NCBI GenBank assembly: GCA_963920635.1
Contig: OY987306.1
Location: 11,922,001-11,986,000 of the forward strand
DNA length: 64,000 nt
Origin: Pseudeuparius sepicola
Taxonomy: Eukaryota > Arthropoda > Insecta > Coleoptera > Anthribidae
Reading direction: 5' to 3'
The notes beneath the pieces are model-generated. The model saw nothing but the letters and a program-made list of their open reading frames with translations. It made no database searches and was not told the origin of the DNA. The translations under genes were made by a program, and so were the position numbers. The stretch's first letter is position 1; each line of letters starts with the position of its first letter. This document shows positions 32,292 through 45,300 of the stretch, in pieces.

Positions 32292-33364
32292 TACAGGGTG
32301 AGTCATTATTAATGGCACATAGTGCAACCGCATATATTTCGGGCCAAAATATTACGGTTGAGGCTAATATGCCTTATAGAAATGTTGTTTGTTAAGGAGA
32401 TACAGGGCGTTAAAGTTCATTTTTTGAAATTGAATTATGGCTACATCTCCCGAAATAATCAAGCTCCTGAACTGAAATTTGGCACTGCTATGTTTTTGGG
32501 GATATAAGCTGAAAATGCCAATTTCTACGTATCTTACAGAGGGCGCCACTTGGTCTGTTTTGGATGCTGCTTTTACTCTTTTTGGTCCTGCAGGTCCATC
32601 ATTTTAGTGCATCTTTTTATTCTGCAACAAAAAGGTACTCCTGTTTCATAACGGTCAAATCAACCGTTTACGTTGAAATTGCCAAAACGTGCCCCAAAAC
32701 ACCTGTTGACTTCAAGATTTGAAAAAGAAAATATTCACCTACTGCTTTCAAATATTGCACAACGACTGTCCATTTAAAACGAGAAAAACTCCATATGAAC
32801 AATGTCCCAAAAAATTTTCACTTTCAAAATGGAACGGGTTGAAACTCGACAAAATTTGGACAGCCTATTTCAAGAAAACAAATGTGTTTCGACCAATGTT
32901 CATTTGGCATTTTTTTCTTCATTTTCAATGTACAGTTGATCTGTAACATTTGAAAGTAGTAGGTGAACATTTTATTTTTCGAATATTGAAGTCAACAGGT
33001 GTTTTGGGGCATGTTTTGGCAATTTAAACGCAAACGGTTGATTTGGTCATTATTAAACAAAAGTACCTTTTTGTTGCAGAATGAAAAGATGCACTAAGTG
33101 ACGGACCTGCAGGGCCAAAAAGGTAACCTCAAAACAGAAGTAAAAACACGATACAAAAAAAGCACAAGTGGTGCCCTCTGTGAGATACGTAGACATTGAC
33201 ATTTTCAGCTTATTTTCCATCCCCAAAAACACAGCAGCGCCAAATTTCAGTTTAGCAGCTTAAACAAACAACATTTCTATAAGGCACATTAGCCTCAATC
33301 ATAATATTTTGGCCCAAAATATATGCGGTTGCACTATGTGCCATTACTAATGACTCACCCTGTA
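32292..33364. mobile_element. Inverted-repeat element family B, full-length copy 2 (1073 bp)
   Basis: It runs from TACAGGGTGAGTCATTATTA to TACTAATGACTCACCCTGTA and shares most of its length with the 8602 copy, including GATGCACTAAATGA-like and GCTTATTTTCCATCCCC blocks. TA lies outside both tips. It is itself partly palindromic around 32730-32960 (ACTGCTTTCAAATATTGCAC against an inverted GTTACATTTGAAAGTAGT). No transposase is encoded. Confidence 0.85.
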
Positions 33365-34429
33365 TAAGACTGAGCATAACTTGCAACCCAGTAGCTAAAA
33401 TCATACTTAGAAAAACATTCAGATTTTTCATAATAATTATAAGATCAAATCAACATTATAATATTTCCATGGTAAAAACAACTTAGTTGCAAAAGACTCT
33501 CTTTTATGATGGGATTTGCTTTTTAATGTTCTGCCTGATAGTGTTAAGTATGTGGCTAGCTTAATTTTTTTTAACAAAATACTTTTTGTCCATTTATGGA
33601 ATTGGACAAATTGCTGTTATTCTTTTATAACCATTATATTTTGTAAATTATGCCATTACTAGCCAAGTGCTCAATAAAGTGTATTTATTTACATATAAAT
33701 ATTTATTTATATGTAAATAAATATTGTATCTGAGAGCTGAACGATAGGAGCGTTCATGAACAAAATCAAGGATGATTGTTACCTATATAGTGTGTCTGGT
33801 TTTTCATGTTAACACCCCTGAAAATCTAAGTTGGCAGGGGGAATTGAACAGGGCAATTTTTTATAGATATGTCCCTGGAAGGTCATCATTCGCAAAGTAT
33901 TGGTTTGGCATTGCCGCAAAATCTGACACCACAGCGTTAATCAGGACACACCAAAACCCCCGTTATATCAAATTTGAACAAAAAATATACAGGGAGTTCC
34001 ATCCTGCAAGGTGTCAAAGTTGAGCAAAATAGGAATTTTAAGGCATTTGGCGAGTCCAGTGAGCCATGGAATTACTTCGAATCTCTTGAATGACGAAGAC
34101 GACTACTCACATTGTTAATGGGCAAAGATCCAATAAAAAAGATACAAAGTGTTCCTCTCTGTGCCAACTCAAAATGCTGAATTTTTGAAACTTTATATGC
34201 GTCAAAAATTGAGTATATCAAAACCATCCCAGACAATATAAACGAACGAAGTCTAAAAAATACAGAAGCCTGCCAGCCAGTAAGTCCATATAATATAAGG
34301 TGGCTTGTGTGCCACAACAGGATACGCACAGAAACGGTATCATTTTAGTGACTTTGTTGAGAAAGGTCAAATAATTGAAATTGTTTTTGGTTGGCATTTT
34401 GTATAAAAATAAATTACTTTTGTATTTAT
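33365..34429. other. Intergenic stretch, no gene recognised
   Basis: It contains an AT hairpin at about 33683-33722 (TTTACATATAAATA facing TATTTATATGTAAA) and AT-rich unassigned sequence. The 33772-34023 open frame has no recognisable motif. Confidence 0.45.
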
Positions 34430-34526
34430 TATTATTTTTCGATGAATCCAGAGCATTTTTGGCCCGTATAAAGTTTCATAAAAATTCAGCATTTTGAGAT
34501 GGTCCAAAGAAAAATACCCTGTATAA
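34430..34526 (+). mobile_element. Right-hand end of a CACCCTGTA-like element
   Basis: AAGTTTCATAAAAATTCAGC, then ATTTTGAGATGGTCCAAAG, then AAAATACCCTGTATAA. The same stretch occurs inverted at 34848-34925, and its tip points away from this one. Confidence 0.55.
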
Positions 34527-34589
34527 TTTTGTATTATCAAATGAAGGAACTGAGATTGAGCAGGTCAAGGAATGCATAAAACTGTTATT

Positions 34590-34818
34590 GTATCAATTTC
34601 ATTAATGGACTGCCTGACCATGTAAGGGTGTTGGACTCTAAATGTTTTTTTAGAACCATGAGGACCTATTTGGTTAGTAGGGCCTTCTATACCTCCAAAA
34701 TGATATTCGTGACCTGTAGTCTGTTGACCTGTAGGGTTTCAGACATTTTGCAGTGTGCTTTGTATCATGTTGTATTTTATTTTTAATAGGTATTAATAAA
34801 CTACTACTACTACTATTG
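34590..34818 (+). pseudogene. LINE 3' end: ORF2 C-terminus and (ACT)n tail
   Basis: The + strand reads FINGLPDHVRVLDSKCFF, RTMRTYLVSRAFYTSKM to a stop at about 34788, which resembles the NSLPxxVRxxxSxxxFKxxLxxYLxxxAFYS end of LINE ORF2. AATAAACTACTACTACTACT follows, a short tail repeat typical of these retroposons. The element is strongly 5'-truncated. Confidence 0.65.
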
Positions 34819-34847
34819 AATCTTTGCCCGCCAACACTTTGAATGAA

Positions 34848-34930
34848 CAAAATTATACAGGGTATTTTTCTTTGGACCATCTCAAAATGGTGAATTTTTA
34901 TTTTTATGAAACTTTCAAAACTACCTTATA
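34848..34930 (-). mobile_element. Left-hand end of a CACCCTGTA-like element (inverse of 34430-34526)
   Basis: ATTATACAGGGTATTTTTC, TTTGGACCATCTCAAAATG, then TTTATGAAACTTT is the inverse of 34430-34526. The two tips face each other across the LINE fragment, so they are either two elements or the rearranged ends of one. Confidence 0.5.
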
Positions 34931-35445
34931 GCACAGACTAACGAGTAATACAGAAAATTCCTTAGCGACACGTGTCAAAAGGAGACTGGCTTTTTAGCGA
35001 AATATGTTCTAAAAACATGAAAAATGTACATTTTATTTGTTTTTACGTTAATCTACATAGCAAAGAGATTGTATTAGAACCAAATTTATGGTTAAAATAG
35101 TGTCCGTGTTTCTGTAAATTGAAATGGAGACTCGCTTATTTTTGACGCATGTCCGTAAAGAGGGTAAGTGGGTCAATGGATATGATTTCATCCGTTGGAT
35201 GGATATTAATTCACATCCTGGATATGATATATGGATGGACATGAAATCAAAATCAACCAATCATTAAATAAGTTTTCTCCGGCACGTGTTGTAAAATCAA
35301 GAAACAAAGAGATTTATTTTAATCCAAAACAAAAAAACAAACAAAATACCTACTAAGTATGTTGCTTATTTGTGTATATATAATTATACTGCTGATAACC
35401 GATGGCACAGACTAATTGCGGATAGTGAATATTTTACAATCCCTG
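34931..35445. other. Intergenic stretch, nothing recognised
   Basis: It has a GGATATGAT/GGATATTAA/GGATATGATATATGG run of short repeats at 35185-35245. No gene is visible. Confidence 0.45.
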
Positions 35446-35892
35446 TTAACCCTTTCGGGACTGCGGTCACCTGAGGATCTGTGCCCAGTGGACCACAGCA
35501 GGAAGCGCATGCGTGTATGTACGGTTCCGGTCCTTAATTGCAAAACAGTCATTACATAACAACAGATCTTTTCATAATATAAATTATTTTTTGCATGCAC
35601 CCACGTGCAAATGAGTGTGTGTTCGAATTTATTGATGTATTTAAGTGCACAAGTAAGTTTTTTTATGAGAAGGACCACCCAACTAGATGCCATTACTAAA
35701 AAATCAGCCAATGACATTAATTGGGGGCATGACCAATGAAAAATAGGCGTTCCAATGTATCCGTAGTCAACGCGTGTCCGTTCGGTTCCAGTCCTTTCTC
35801 ATGCCTCCCTGCTTGCGTTTATAGTCGGTTCCGGTCCCACTGACCCAACTTTTATATCCGTGTTCGTCCGGGACCGGTCCCGAAAGGGTTAA
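35446..35892. mobile_element. piggyBac-like MITE flanked by TTAA
   Basis: TTAACCCTTTCGGGACTGCG at the left and GGTCCCGAAAGGGTTAA at the right are inverted. TTAA is present at 35446-35449 and 35889-35892, the target duplicated by piggyBac-type transposases. Subterminal CGGTTCCGGTCC motifs occur in both halves (35523 and 35829). No transposase is encoded in the 439-bp interior. Confidence 0.85.
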
Positions 35893-36055
35893 TCAAGTAA
35901 CAAGCTTTTTTTTTAAACAATACCTACCTGTCTCGAAAAATCCTTTGACAATAAATTCTCAAAATCGTTTTCTAAGGGTAAAATAATTTACAGCAGGAAT
36001 AGTATAAAATCTTTAATATAAAAATGTATCCAAATTAAATTAATTACATGATAGA

Positions 36056-36061
36056 TTTATT
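36056..36061 (-). terminator. Candidate Duox polyadenylation signal
   Basis: AATAAA on the - strand (TTTATT on +) lies about 80 bp after the Duox stop codon. Confidence 0.5.
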
Positions 36062-36140
36062 ACATTTAAATAATTCATCTTTGCTTTCCATGCATTCCTA
36101 ATACTCATGTCATACATTGTTACTAAATATTTTTTATGCT

Positions 36141-36398
36141 CTAACCAAAATTTTCGAAATGGTGAATGAAATAAGGCAGTTTTCTACATTTATTGACTTC
36201 ATCACAGGAGGACATCACGCTTTTTGTGAGTGGTCTAGGTCCACAACTAAAGACGCCTATCTTACTGACGTAACTATGCCGTTTCTGCACAAATTTCAAA
36301 AAAGATGTCATATCTGGCCTGCCAAAATGGTTCACGGCTTTCAAACCAGTGAAGATCGACGTTTTTGACAGCCTCTGGAAGTGGTTCTCACAGATATA
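36141..36398 (-). CDS. Duox: Duox terminal exon
   Basis: It encodes YICENHFQRLSKTSIFTGLK, AVNHFGRPDM, KIGVFSCGPRPLTKSV and the C-terminus FIHHFENFG with the stop. The one extra residue (Gly) after the usual FENF end is a small variation. Confidence 0.93.
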   Translation of the reverse strand, partial: YICENHFQRLSKTSIFTGLKAVNHFGRPDMTSFLKFVQKRHSYVSKIGVFSCGPRPLTKSVMSSCDEVNKCRKLPYFIHHFENFG

Positions 36399-39300
36399 CT
36401 GAAAAATATAATGAATTTAGGAGTTAGTTCAGTTATATCCAAATTTGAGTGGGGCATGCCTTGCCAGATCTAGCTATCACACTTACCAACATGGTGGTCC
36501 TGAGATCAAACTTGTGAAAGAACTGAGTTATAAAAATGTGAATTTCCAAGACATTCGTCACGTCTTTTCTTTCAACGTCCCTCAGCACATCGATAAACCA
36601 CTCAAAATGTTTGTGAGAGGGACATATCCAGAGAAAGTACACTTTCTTGCAGGCTACTCCAGAATACCTATTTGTAGATGTTCCGAATACAAGATCGTTT
36701 AGAATTGATGCATATGGTGTTACACCAATTCCACCGCCAACCATAACCGCAACTTCAAATTTGTACCAGTCTTGGTTCCCTCCACCGAATGGACCTTCCA
36801 GTAAAATTTTCGGCTGATCTTCAGGATTGTAGTTGCAGGGATCAAAGTAGTTTCTAAGTTTCCAAGTCCATGGCCCTAAAAGTTCAATGTGAATGTTGTG
36901 TGTGGGCAAAAGGACTAAAAACGTGGGACACAATAAATAGGTAATAATAGACCATTTAAATCAACTGTCATTTGGACAGTTACACCTAACCTAACCTCAA
37001 AATCTGCTGAGGGGCAAATAAGCAAAATAAACTAGTAAAAAAATAGTCATTTAATTAGTTTTCTGTTTAGTTTGAGAGAACAGTAAAAATTATATCAATA
37101 AGAATATTCATTTAGAGTTATAACATAAATTACGTTTGAAAATCTGCCTAGAGTACCTGAAAAAATAGCTTTAATGGATTGGTTTTGAAGTGTCTTGATC
37201 TTTCTTTCGGTCGTTTTTTAAAGAATTCTCTGAGAAATCGAGAAAAGTGCATTCTAAGGTGATCTTGAAAGTGGCGTGAAGAGTTATTTGATATAGAAAC
37301 TGAGATTATTGGCCGAGATCCATACATATTGCAGGCGAAGTATATGTCTCCAAACTTATGCAATTGATTTTATTGGATCAAGATATTCATTATTTAATAC
37401 TTAAGTCACTACTATTATACAAGCAATCACTTAAAAGTTTTTGAGAGTCCTGCCTCACATATAACTATTCAGTAGGTATTCAACGAGTGCTGTTGAAGAA
37501 AGCGACAGAGCTTTTATTGTTATCGTTAAGATTATACATTTTTTATCAGAATTTGAAAGCGGTAAGTAAAAATTTTATGTTCGAATGTTGAAGTTAACAG
37601 GTCTTTTGGGGCACGTTTTGCCAATTTCAATGCACATGGTTGATTTTATCATGATACAACAAGAGTACACTTTTATTGCAAAATAAAGATACACTGAAAT
37701 GATGGACCTGCAAGACCAAAAAGATAAACTCAAAAAAATTTGAGCAAAAAATTAATATGGGTTGTTAGTTTTTACCCTTTTTAGGGCACTGTATAAATGA
37801 ATAAACTGCCCTAAGGCGTCTTCCAGTAATTAGATAACACATACCAAATTTCAAATTTTTAAGTAGCTCTGTTATTGAGATATAAATAAAAAAAATACTT
37901 TTGGGTTACCCTGTAGACCCGAATAACTTGGCAAGAAAAACCCAAATCAAAAAATTTTATATGAAAGACCCCCCCTTAAAGCCACCTGCCGAACACCCCT
38001 TTAAAGTATTTACTATACATTCTGACTCACCCTGTATAGGTATTATAAGATTTACATATTATATTTATTGGTATTTATCTAATAATGTAAATTTAATTTG
38101 ATTTGTATACAATCTTAAAATATTTGATCATATTTCAGCATACTTTAATGAATCAAAATGGTTTAATTTAGAAGAAAGATACTCCTCGCATACGTGATGA
38201 CTCGTCCATAAGGTTCTTCAACTAAAGACGTCCTCTTATCTTCATGAAAAAATTAATAAAATTCTGACATCCACAGTTGTTCGACTAGGTTCACACATTC
38301 TCTGAGTGTTCCCAGGCATCACACGGCAATATTTAATAGAGCCTTTAGATATTAAACGTATATAACAAAGTTTTGATGAATATACGTGGTTCCACTAAGG
38401 TTGAAACATTTGGTATGATGATGAAACAATTTCTGTTAGGAAATAGAAGAGTGGTAACTAGCACCTAATTATCAGTTAGAAATTCATAAGTACCGACAAC
38501 CTTTTTCATGTAATAGTATGTTCTTTTAAGCATAAGGTTAAATTACTAAATATTTTCTGCCACATTTGGTTAAACGGGTGGTTGCATGAACAGTTTTGTT
38601 TGATGGTGCCACCATTCAGTGTATTTCTTTTTTGTGACTCCATAACATAATACATAAATAAAGGCATATTATTATAATTTGCGGTACAGAATTCCAAAGA
38701 GCAACACAATATTTTTCTCCAACAGATCAGGGACCAGATATTTCGTGCAAGACCGCTGAAATTCCAAACAAACTCTCAAACTAAATATGTGAGAACCGAT
38801 TTTTAACACAAATTCGCCGGCATTCTGAAATCCCGCGTGCTGTTGCTATTTCCCCTATATTGCACAGCCCACCACACAGCAAAAACATGAAGTTTTTGCA
38901 ATAAAACCAGGAAAATTTTCAAATCCTGGAGTCCTGGTTTCTTTGCCTCTCAACAGAACTGTCAAGTGACGTCACTCTTAAATGGTCTATAGTGTCGTAG
39001 CTTAATGGCAGATTCCTGACATCAAGATAGAGTGTGCTCGATATTTTTATACAGATAAGATAAAGGTAGCCCTGTATTCCTTTTACTTTTGAAGCTAAAC
39101 AAAATATTGAATATTTGTCTTATTCGCAAGGTCATAGCAGGCACACCTGACATTTAAGTTGAATACTCATACAGATATTGTTCCCAGAGTTCTAAAATTG
39201 TCCCAAGTCCGAAATTTATATATCCAAAAACAAAAAAGTGTCTTCATGTTAAGTAGGCCACACTTTTTTATTAGTTGTAATATTTTGCTCATTTTGGGAC

Positions 39301-42300
39301 CAGTTGCACACTAGAGATTGCCTCCCATGACCCTCGTGAAATAAACTGGACTGATTTTCCAATACACTCATTTGTCCCACCTATATACATATATATGTCC
39401 TACCGAAAGGTCGGCCATATTGGGCCCACACGTCATTGGCTGTCAAATGTCAAAGCACGAGGGGGCCGGGGTTGTCCGTGGTCAAATGTCATTTTGTGTT
39501 GCCACCTCAAATTTCGCTTCTCCCCTAGAATGCACACTAAATCCCCTAGAATAGGCCCAGTGTGGCAGTTATCCAGGCGGCCCCATCGCCCTCTGCCGGA
39601 TGGCTAAAAATTGGTGGAAGGACTAGGGCCCAATGGCCATCCAGTTTATTTTACGAGGGCTGCGTTGCCAAACATAATATGTGTGATTACCTTGAGCTTT
39701 AATGTGGCAAGACAAGAAGTTTTCGTGTGGTGCAGAAGTCAACGTGAATGAGTGAAACTCGTGACACTTAAAAGCTGTACAAGCAAGTCTAACCCATTGC
39801 CCGCTAAGGTACTTGAGATTAGGTGGCCTGTAGAACTTTATTTTAATAACGTCAGATGGCAACAGTTCCGTTTCAATTACATCTAATGGAATGTACTTCG
39901 TTCTTAAACTCACAACCTAAAACCAAATTGAGAAAATTATTTGGGAGGTGTCAAGCAACAAGCAACTCACCTTATCTAAAGTGAAAATGATTCCAGGGCC
40001 AATGAAGAACATCCAGAATCTAGGGGCACCAGTAAGCCTGGCTAAACCATGGATTAAGCAAAGGGCATAGAAAATTATATAAAGACTATGGGTGAACCAG
40101 AAAAATTTGTAGGCTTTTTTCCTTATTGTAGGATGAGCAAAGACAATTATAATACACATAATAATGAAGAGTAGAACACCAGTTACTCCTAAAACAAATC
40201 GATCTTACAGTCACAGTCTCTGATTGTTGAATGTAAGATATTTTACCTGTAATTGTTTGAAACAACCAAAAGGTAATTCCTGGTTTATAATCCGATGGGA
40301 ATCTTACTTCATTTGTCAAACATTTTAAATTTTCAACTGGCTGGGTCGATACGTGGTAAAAGTTTACAATGTGTCCGACTGTGTGCAAAAGTGAAAAGAA
40401 AAGTGCGGTGCATGCAGCTATTTTATGAAATTGTATGTGAGTATCCAATGGAATGTATTGCTGAATGGGAAATTCCTTAAGTTTTGTTATAAGGTTCCTT
40501 GACATTGTTAATAAAAGTATGCTGTAACAGAACGATAAAGATGCAGCTGACCCTCTGGTTATTGCAATTCCTACTCCCATGATATGTCTTAGATCAGTGT
40601 GTTCGGCCATGAATGAGTAGTCTGAAATTAGATAAACATAGTTTGTAATAAGCAATTTCTGTTGCTTTATAGTTTTATAGCAATGTACAGGGTGTTCTAA
40701 ACTCAACGCCCCAGGGATATGACCACTCAAGCTTTCTTTTGGGCCAAAAAGATAGTTTTTAGGGATTTGGGAAATATAGGTTATGACGCCATCAAATATA
40801 TTTTTCCCAGGACCATACCTGTTTCTCTTTATATTTGGAAAGAGCATGTTTTTCTGATAAACTTTCGTAAATATTTTTTTATACACTGTGTCCCGGATAA
40901 GAATGAACAGCATGGGGATATTGCAAACGGTGAGAGATGCGGCAACGGTTAAATGGGGAAAAAGTTGCGCATATTTTAGGTCAATAAAATGGCACAAACA
41001 GATTTCTAATGTCTTTTTTCGTTTTTGAGTTATTATGAAAAAAGTAAAATTTTGCGTTCTCGATTTTATTTTTTTCTGAAGTTGAAGTTGTTATCACAGA
41101 TAGAAAAAAAAGAAAAGCACTTCCTTATGGCACTTTTTAACGGGCTTTAAGATGGCGTTTTTAGATTTGTTCTACAACGTTTCGTTTTTCAGAAACCATC
41201 TTCAACTTTATTTTTTTAAATACGGACCTGGATTTTTTTTTGCAGATTTTGAAAGCACTTTTCATTGCCACTACCATGATGTATGACACGAATTATTTTT
41301 AAAATGTTTTGAGACAATTATACTGAAAATTCCTTTTTTTCCATACATTTTTGTCTATTGCGGCCCTGTATTTAATAATAAGAAGTCTAAATATTAATCA
41401 GTATTGACAACATTTTAACTTGCAGTTTATTTTGAAAGCATATTATATTCAGCGTACTGATCAATCATTTATTCCCAAAGGTAAATTGGACCTTATTGAG
41501 CAGAAATCTTTTCTTGTACTGGTCGTAAAGACAATTATTATGAAGTTTTCCTGGGTATTCGACCAAAATAAACCAATAACAACAACATGCCATCTTCAAA
41601 ATTACTTCGAAAACTTAATATTTTTAAATACGGCCCTGTCTGGTAAGTGTTTTGCTCTGTTTTTGTGCAGCAAACAGTGTCGCATTGTGTTTTGGAGTAA
41701 ATTCTTCGCTTTTTCTAATTGTGAGAAGAAAGCTTTAAGCCAACGAAACCAATAGCTTTTGCCATTTATTAATTGCAACAATACATTCGTTCGGCCTCTA
41801 CACTATTTCTGTGACACAAGATATAACATGCTGACATGTTAAATTTGTCGTCATTTGAAACAGCACCCTCCAATTCTAATGATAGAAATTGTTAACTTAA
41901 TTATACAGTGGGAGTTGACAAATGACAAGGGGTTGGTTTCGTTGTTTCAAAGCCTTCTAGGTGGAAGATTTTTATTAATTTTTTATTATCGTATGTGACT
42001 GTTATTAGTCTTTGCCATCCTTTTTTTAGTTCTCCAATTGAAAGATAAGTTGTAAGTTAAATTGTTGACAACTGATTAATATTTAGACTTCTTATTATTA
42101 AATACAGGGCCCCATTAGAAAAAAATGAATGGAAAAAAGGAATTTTCATTATAGTTGTCTCAAAACATTTTAAAAATATTATGTGTCATACATCATGGTA
42201 TTTTCAATGATCAGTGCTTTCAAAATCTGCAAAAAAAAATCCAGGTCCGTATTTAAAAAAATAAAGTTGAAGATGGTTTCTGAAAAACGAAACGTTGTAG

Positions 42301-45300
42301 AACAAATCTAAAAACGCCATCTTAAAGCCCGTTAAAAAGTGCCATAAGGAAGTGCTTTTCTTTTTTTTTCTATCTGTGATAACAACTTCAACTTCAGAAA
42401 AAAATAAAATCGAGAACGCAAAATTTTACTTTTTTCATAATAACTCAAAAACGAAAAAAGATATTAGAAATCTGTTTGTGCCATTTTATTATCTTACTTA
42501 TACATAATTTTCAATGTGACTACCTTCTTTTAATAAACATAAGTCTAGACGGTGTCTAACTTCCGTCTTAGTGACTTTTCTTAATACATCTGGTGTTATT
42601 TGCTGACAGGCAGCTTGTATTTTTTCTATTAAATGATCAATATTCCGAGATGGAGTTTTGTAAACAAGGTTTTTCAGAAATCCCCATATATATTGAAATC
42701 TAATCCAATCCATTTGTTCAAAACTCATCATTTAGTTCTTTTACAATGCTGGCTTTGTGTGGTGGAGCTGCGTCGTGTTGAAACCACAATACATAGTTCT
42801 TCTTAAATGCAATGGCACATTTTCCATGAGAACTGGTTATTGCAAAAATTAGAGATTATCGTGTAAGACAAAGTATATATCCTGAATCAAATTCTATGGA
42901 CAAGCTGAAAAAAATGCTAGAAGAGCCATTAGAATTTATAGGGAGAAATATCCACAAAATGTTATTCGATTAGAAAAAAAACTTAAGGGAGAACCAAAAT
43001 GCATTTTCTACCCGCAAAGGCAAATCAATTAGAAGAATAGTTCCCAACAGTGATGCAACAGTCCAAGTGTTAAAATAGTTTGAATATTACCCGAGAAACT
43101 CGATTATACAAGCTAGTAGAGAATTAAATTTGAAGAAGTTTTCCATATGAAAGAAAACGAATATCATGACTTTAAATTACATTACCTAGAAGATTTGGGA
43201 CAGGCAAATGAAGAAAAAAAGGCTTGATTATATTGCTGAAATCTTGGTGGTGACCGAGATTGTTGACAAGCTTATTTTCAGACATATACTTTGTACAGAC
43301 GAAAGTCGTTTTGCTATAGGCTTACCTAACCGTAAAAACGAAAATTATTGGTCCACTGAAAATCCTCATATTGTCGATCCAATTCAGATTCAGGGACGCA
43401 TCGGCATTAATGTATGTTGTGGCATAATTGGTCATCATTTAGTTGGGCCATATTTTTACAAAGAGGAGTTTTAACTGGAATTCCAATTTTTGCAACAGCT
43501 GCCAATTTTCATGAAAAATGTGCTATTGCAGTTAAGAAGAACCATATAGTTTCAACACGACGGAGCTCCAGAACACAACGCCAACATTGTAAAAGAATTT
43601 TTAAATGATGAGTTTGGAAACAAATGGATTGGAATACATGGTCCCAAAATGGCCAAGAAAGTTGCTAGATTTAACACCATTAGATTTCCATTCATGGGGA
43701 TTTCTGAAAAAAATTGTTTACAAAACTCCATCTCGGAATATTGATCATTTAATAGAAAAAATAGAAGATGCCTGTCGGCAAATAACACCAGATCTATAAA
43801 TAAAGGTCACTAAGACAGAAGTTAGATGCCATCTAGACTTATGTTTATTAAAAGAAGGTAGGTACATAGAATAGTATATTATACACCTAGGTTGAGAAGT
43901 GAGCCATTATTTACCGAGCATTTTTATATCCTGAGGCGCGTAGCGCCGAAGGATATAATATGCGAGGTAAATAATGGCCTTCTCAACCGAGGTGTATATA
44001 GAATTTTTTTACTACTAACATTGAAATATTGCCATATTTGAGTAATTTCTCGCTTTTTTCAAATACTTCAAAATATCAAGTAGCCTGGTAGTTCAGTTGT
44101 CAAGCTGATAAAATGACACTAGTTTTTAAATGTCACATAGAAAATTTTTCATTATTTACCTAGGTATTTTTTTATTATCATTATTTATCTAGGTAGAGAA
44201 ATAGTATATTATACACTTAGGTTAAGAAGTGAGCCATTATTTACCGAGCATTTTTATATCCTGAGGCGCGTGGCCTTCTCTGAAGTGTAGGTATATAGAA
44301 TTTTTTTACTACTAACATTGAAATATTGCCATATTTTACATATTTAATTAGATTTAGCCTGGGAGTTTAGTTGTCAAGCTGATAAAATGACACTAATTTT
44401 TAAATGTCATATAGAAAATTTTTCATTATTTACCTAGATATTTTTTTTATTATCATTATTTACCTAGGGTGAGAAAGATTACTTCTCATTAAAGGAATGA
44501 GGTAAATAATGGTGATTTCTCAGGTTAGTAATAAAAAAAATTATTATAAGTAAGAACCTACCTAGCATTTGTTTTTATATTGTTGGTTTTTGTTTTTCAC
44601 TAAAATTGTTAGGTTTTTAAATATAATACATAATAAGTGTTTATAGTAACAGTTTTTCTTAAAAATGCATTCATACAGTTTTAATTTTTATAACTAATAA
44701 TAACATTTTAATACTTTTTCCATAATACATCTAGTACGGGAGCCAGCGACAGATCTTGGTGATAATTTGATGCAAAGTTGAAAACCCATTTATTTCTTAA
44801 TTTGTACCCCGGAAATGCGAATTTTGCTTTTCTGGCTAGCTTTTAGCGGTGCAACGTTCCGCTACAGGGCTTCAAAAACTGCAAAAAAGAATAAAAAAAT
44901 GTCTAAATCGAGCAAAGCCAAACCTTGTTTAATTTGGTTATGTAGGCAGTAAATAGCCATAAAAAAACTTTTCTGGCATCATTCCGATGGTGCAAAAGCT
45001 TTCTGTTTAACCAACGAACACTGCAGAATGGAATCTAAAATGTCTGAGTCGAGCAAAGGTAAACCTTGTTTTATATGTTTATTTACACTATAAATAATTT
45101 AAAAAAACATTTCTGGCATAATTCTAATGGGGAAAAAGTTGTCTGGCAAACGATTAAAAGTAGTGCGCGCGATGCCTGTCGGCCGCGGGCGCGCCTCTGG
45201 AAGTACAGGCAAATCTTTGCTGCATAACTTTTTTGCGCATGTTTTTTGCAAGCTCTATGTTTCATGGATTTGCACTTTCTTGGTTTATCAATGTAACATG

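Noticed and set aside
36985..36998. CCTAACCTAACC as telomere repeat
   Set aside because: Only about two units, easily due to chance.
45083..45265. Identical 60- and 77-codon frames at 45.1 kb and 47.1 kb, seeming a conserved gene pair
   Set aside because: They are the two arms of one palindrome. Identity comes from the inverted repeat, and no codon pattern or family motif supports a protein.
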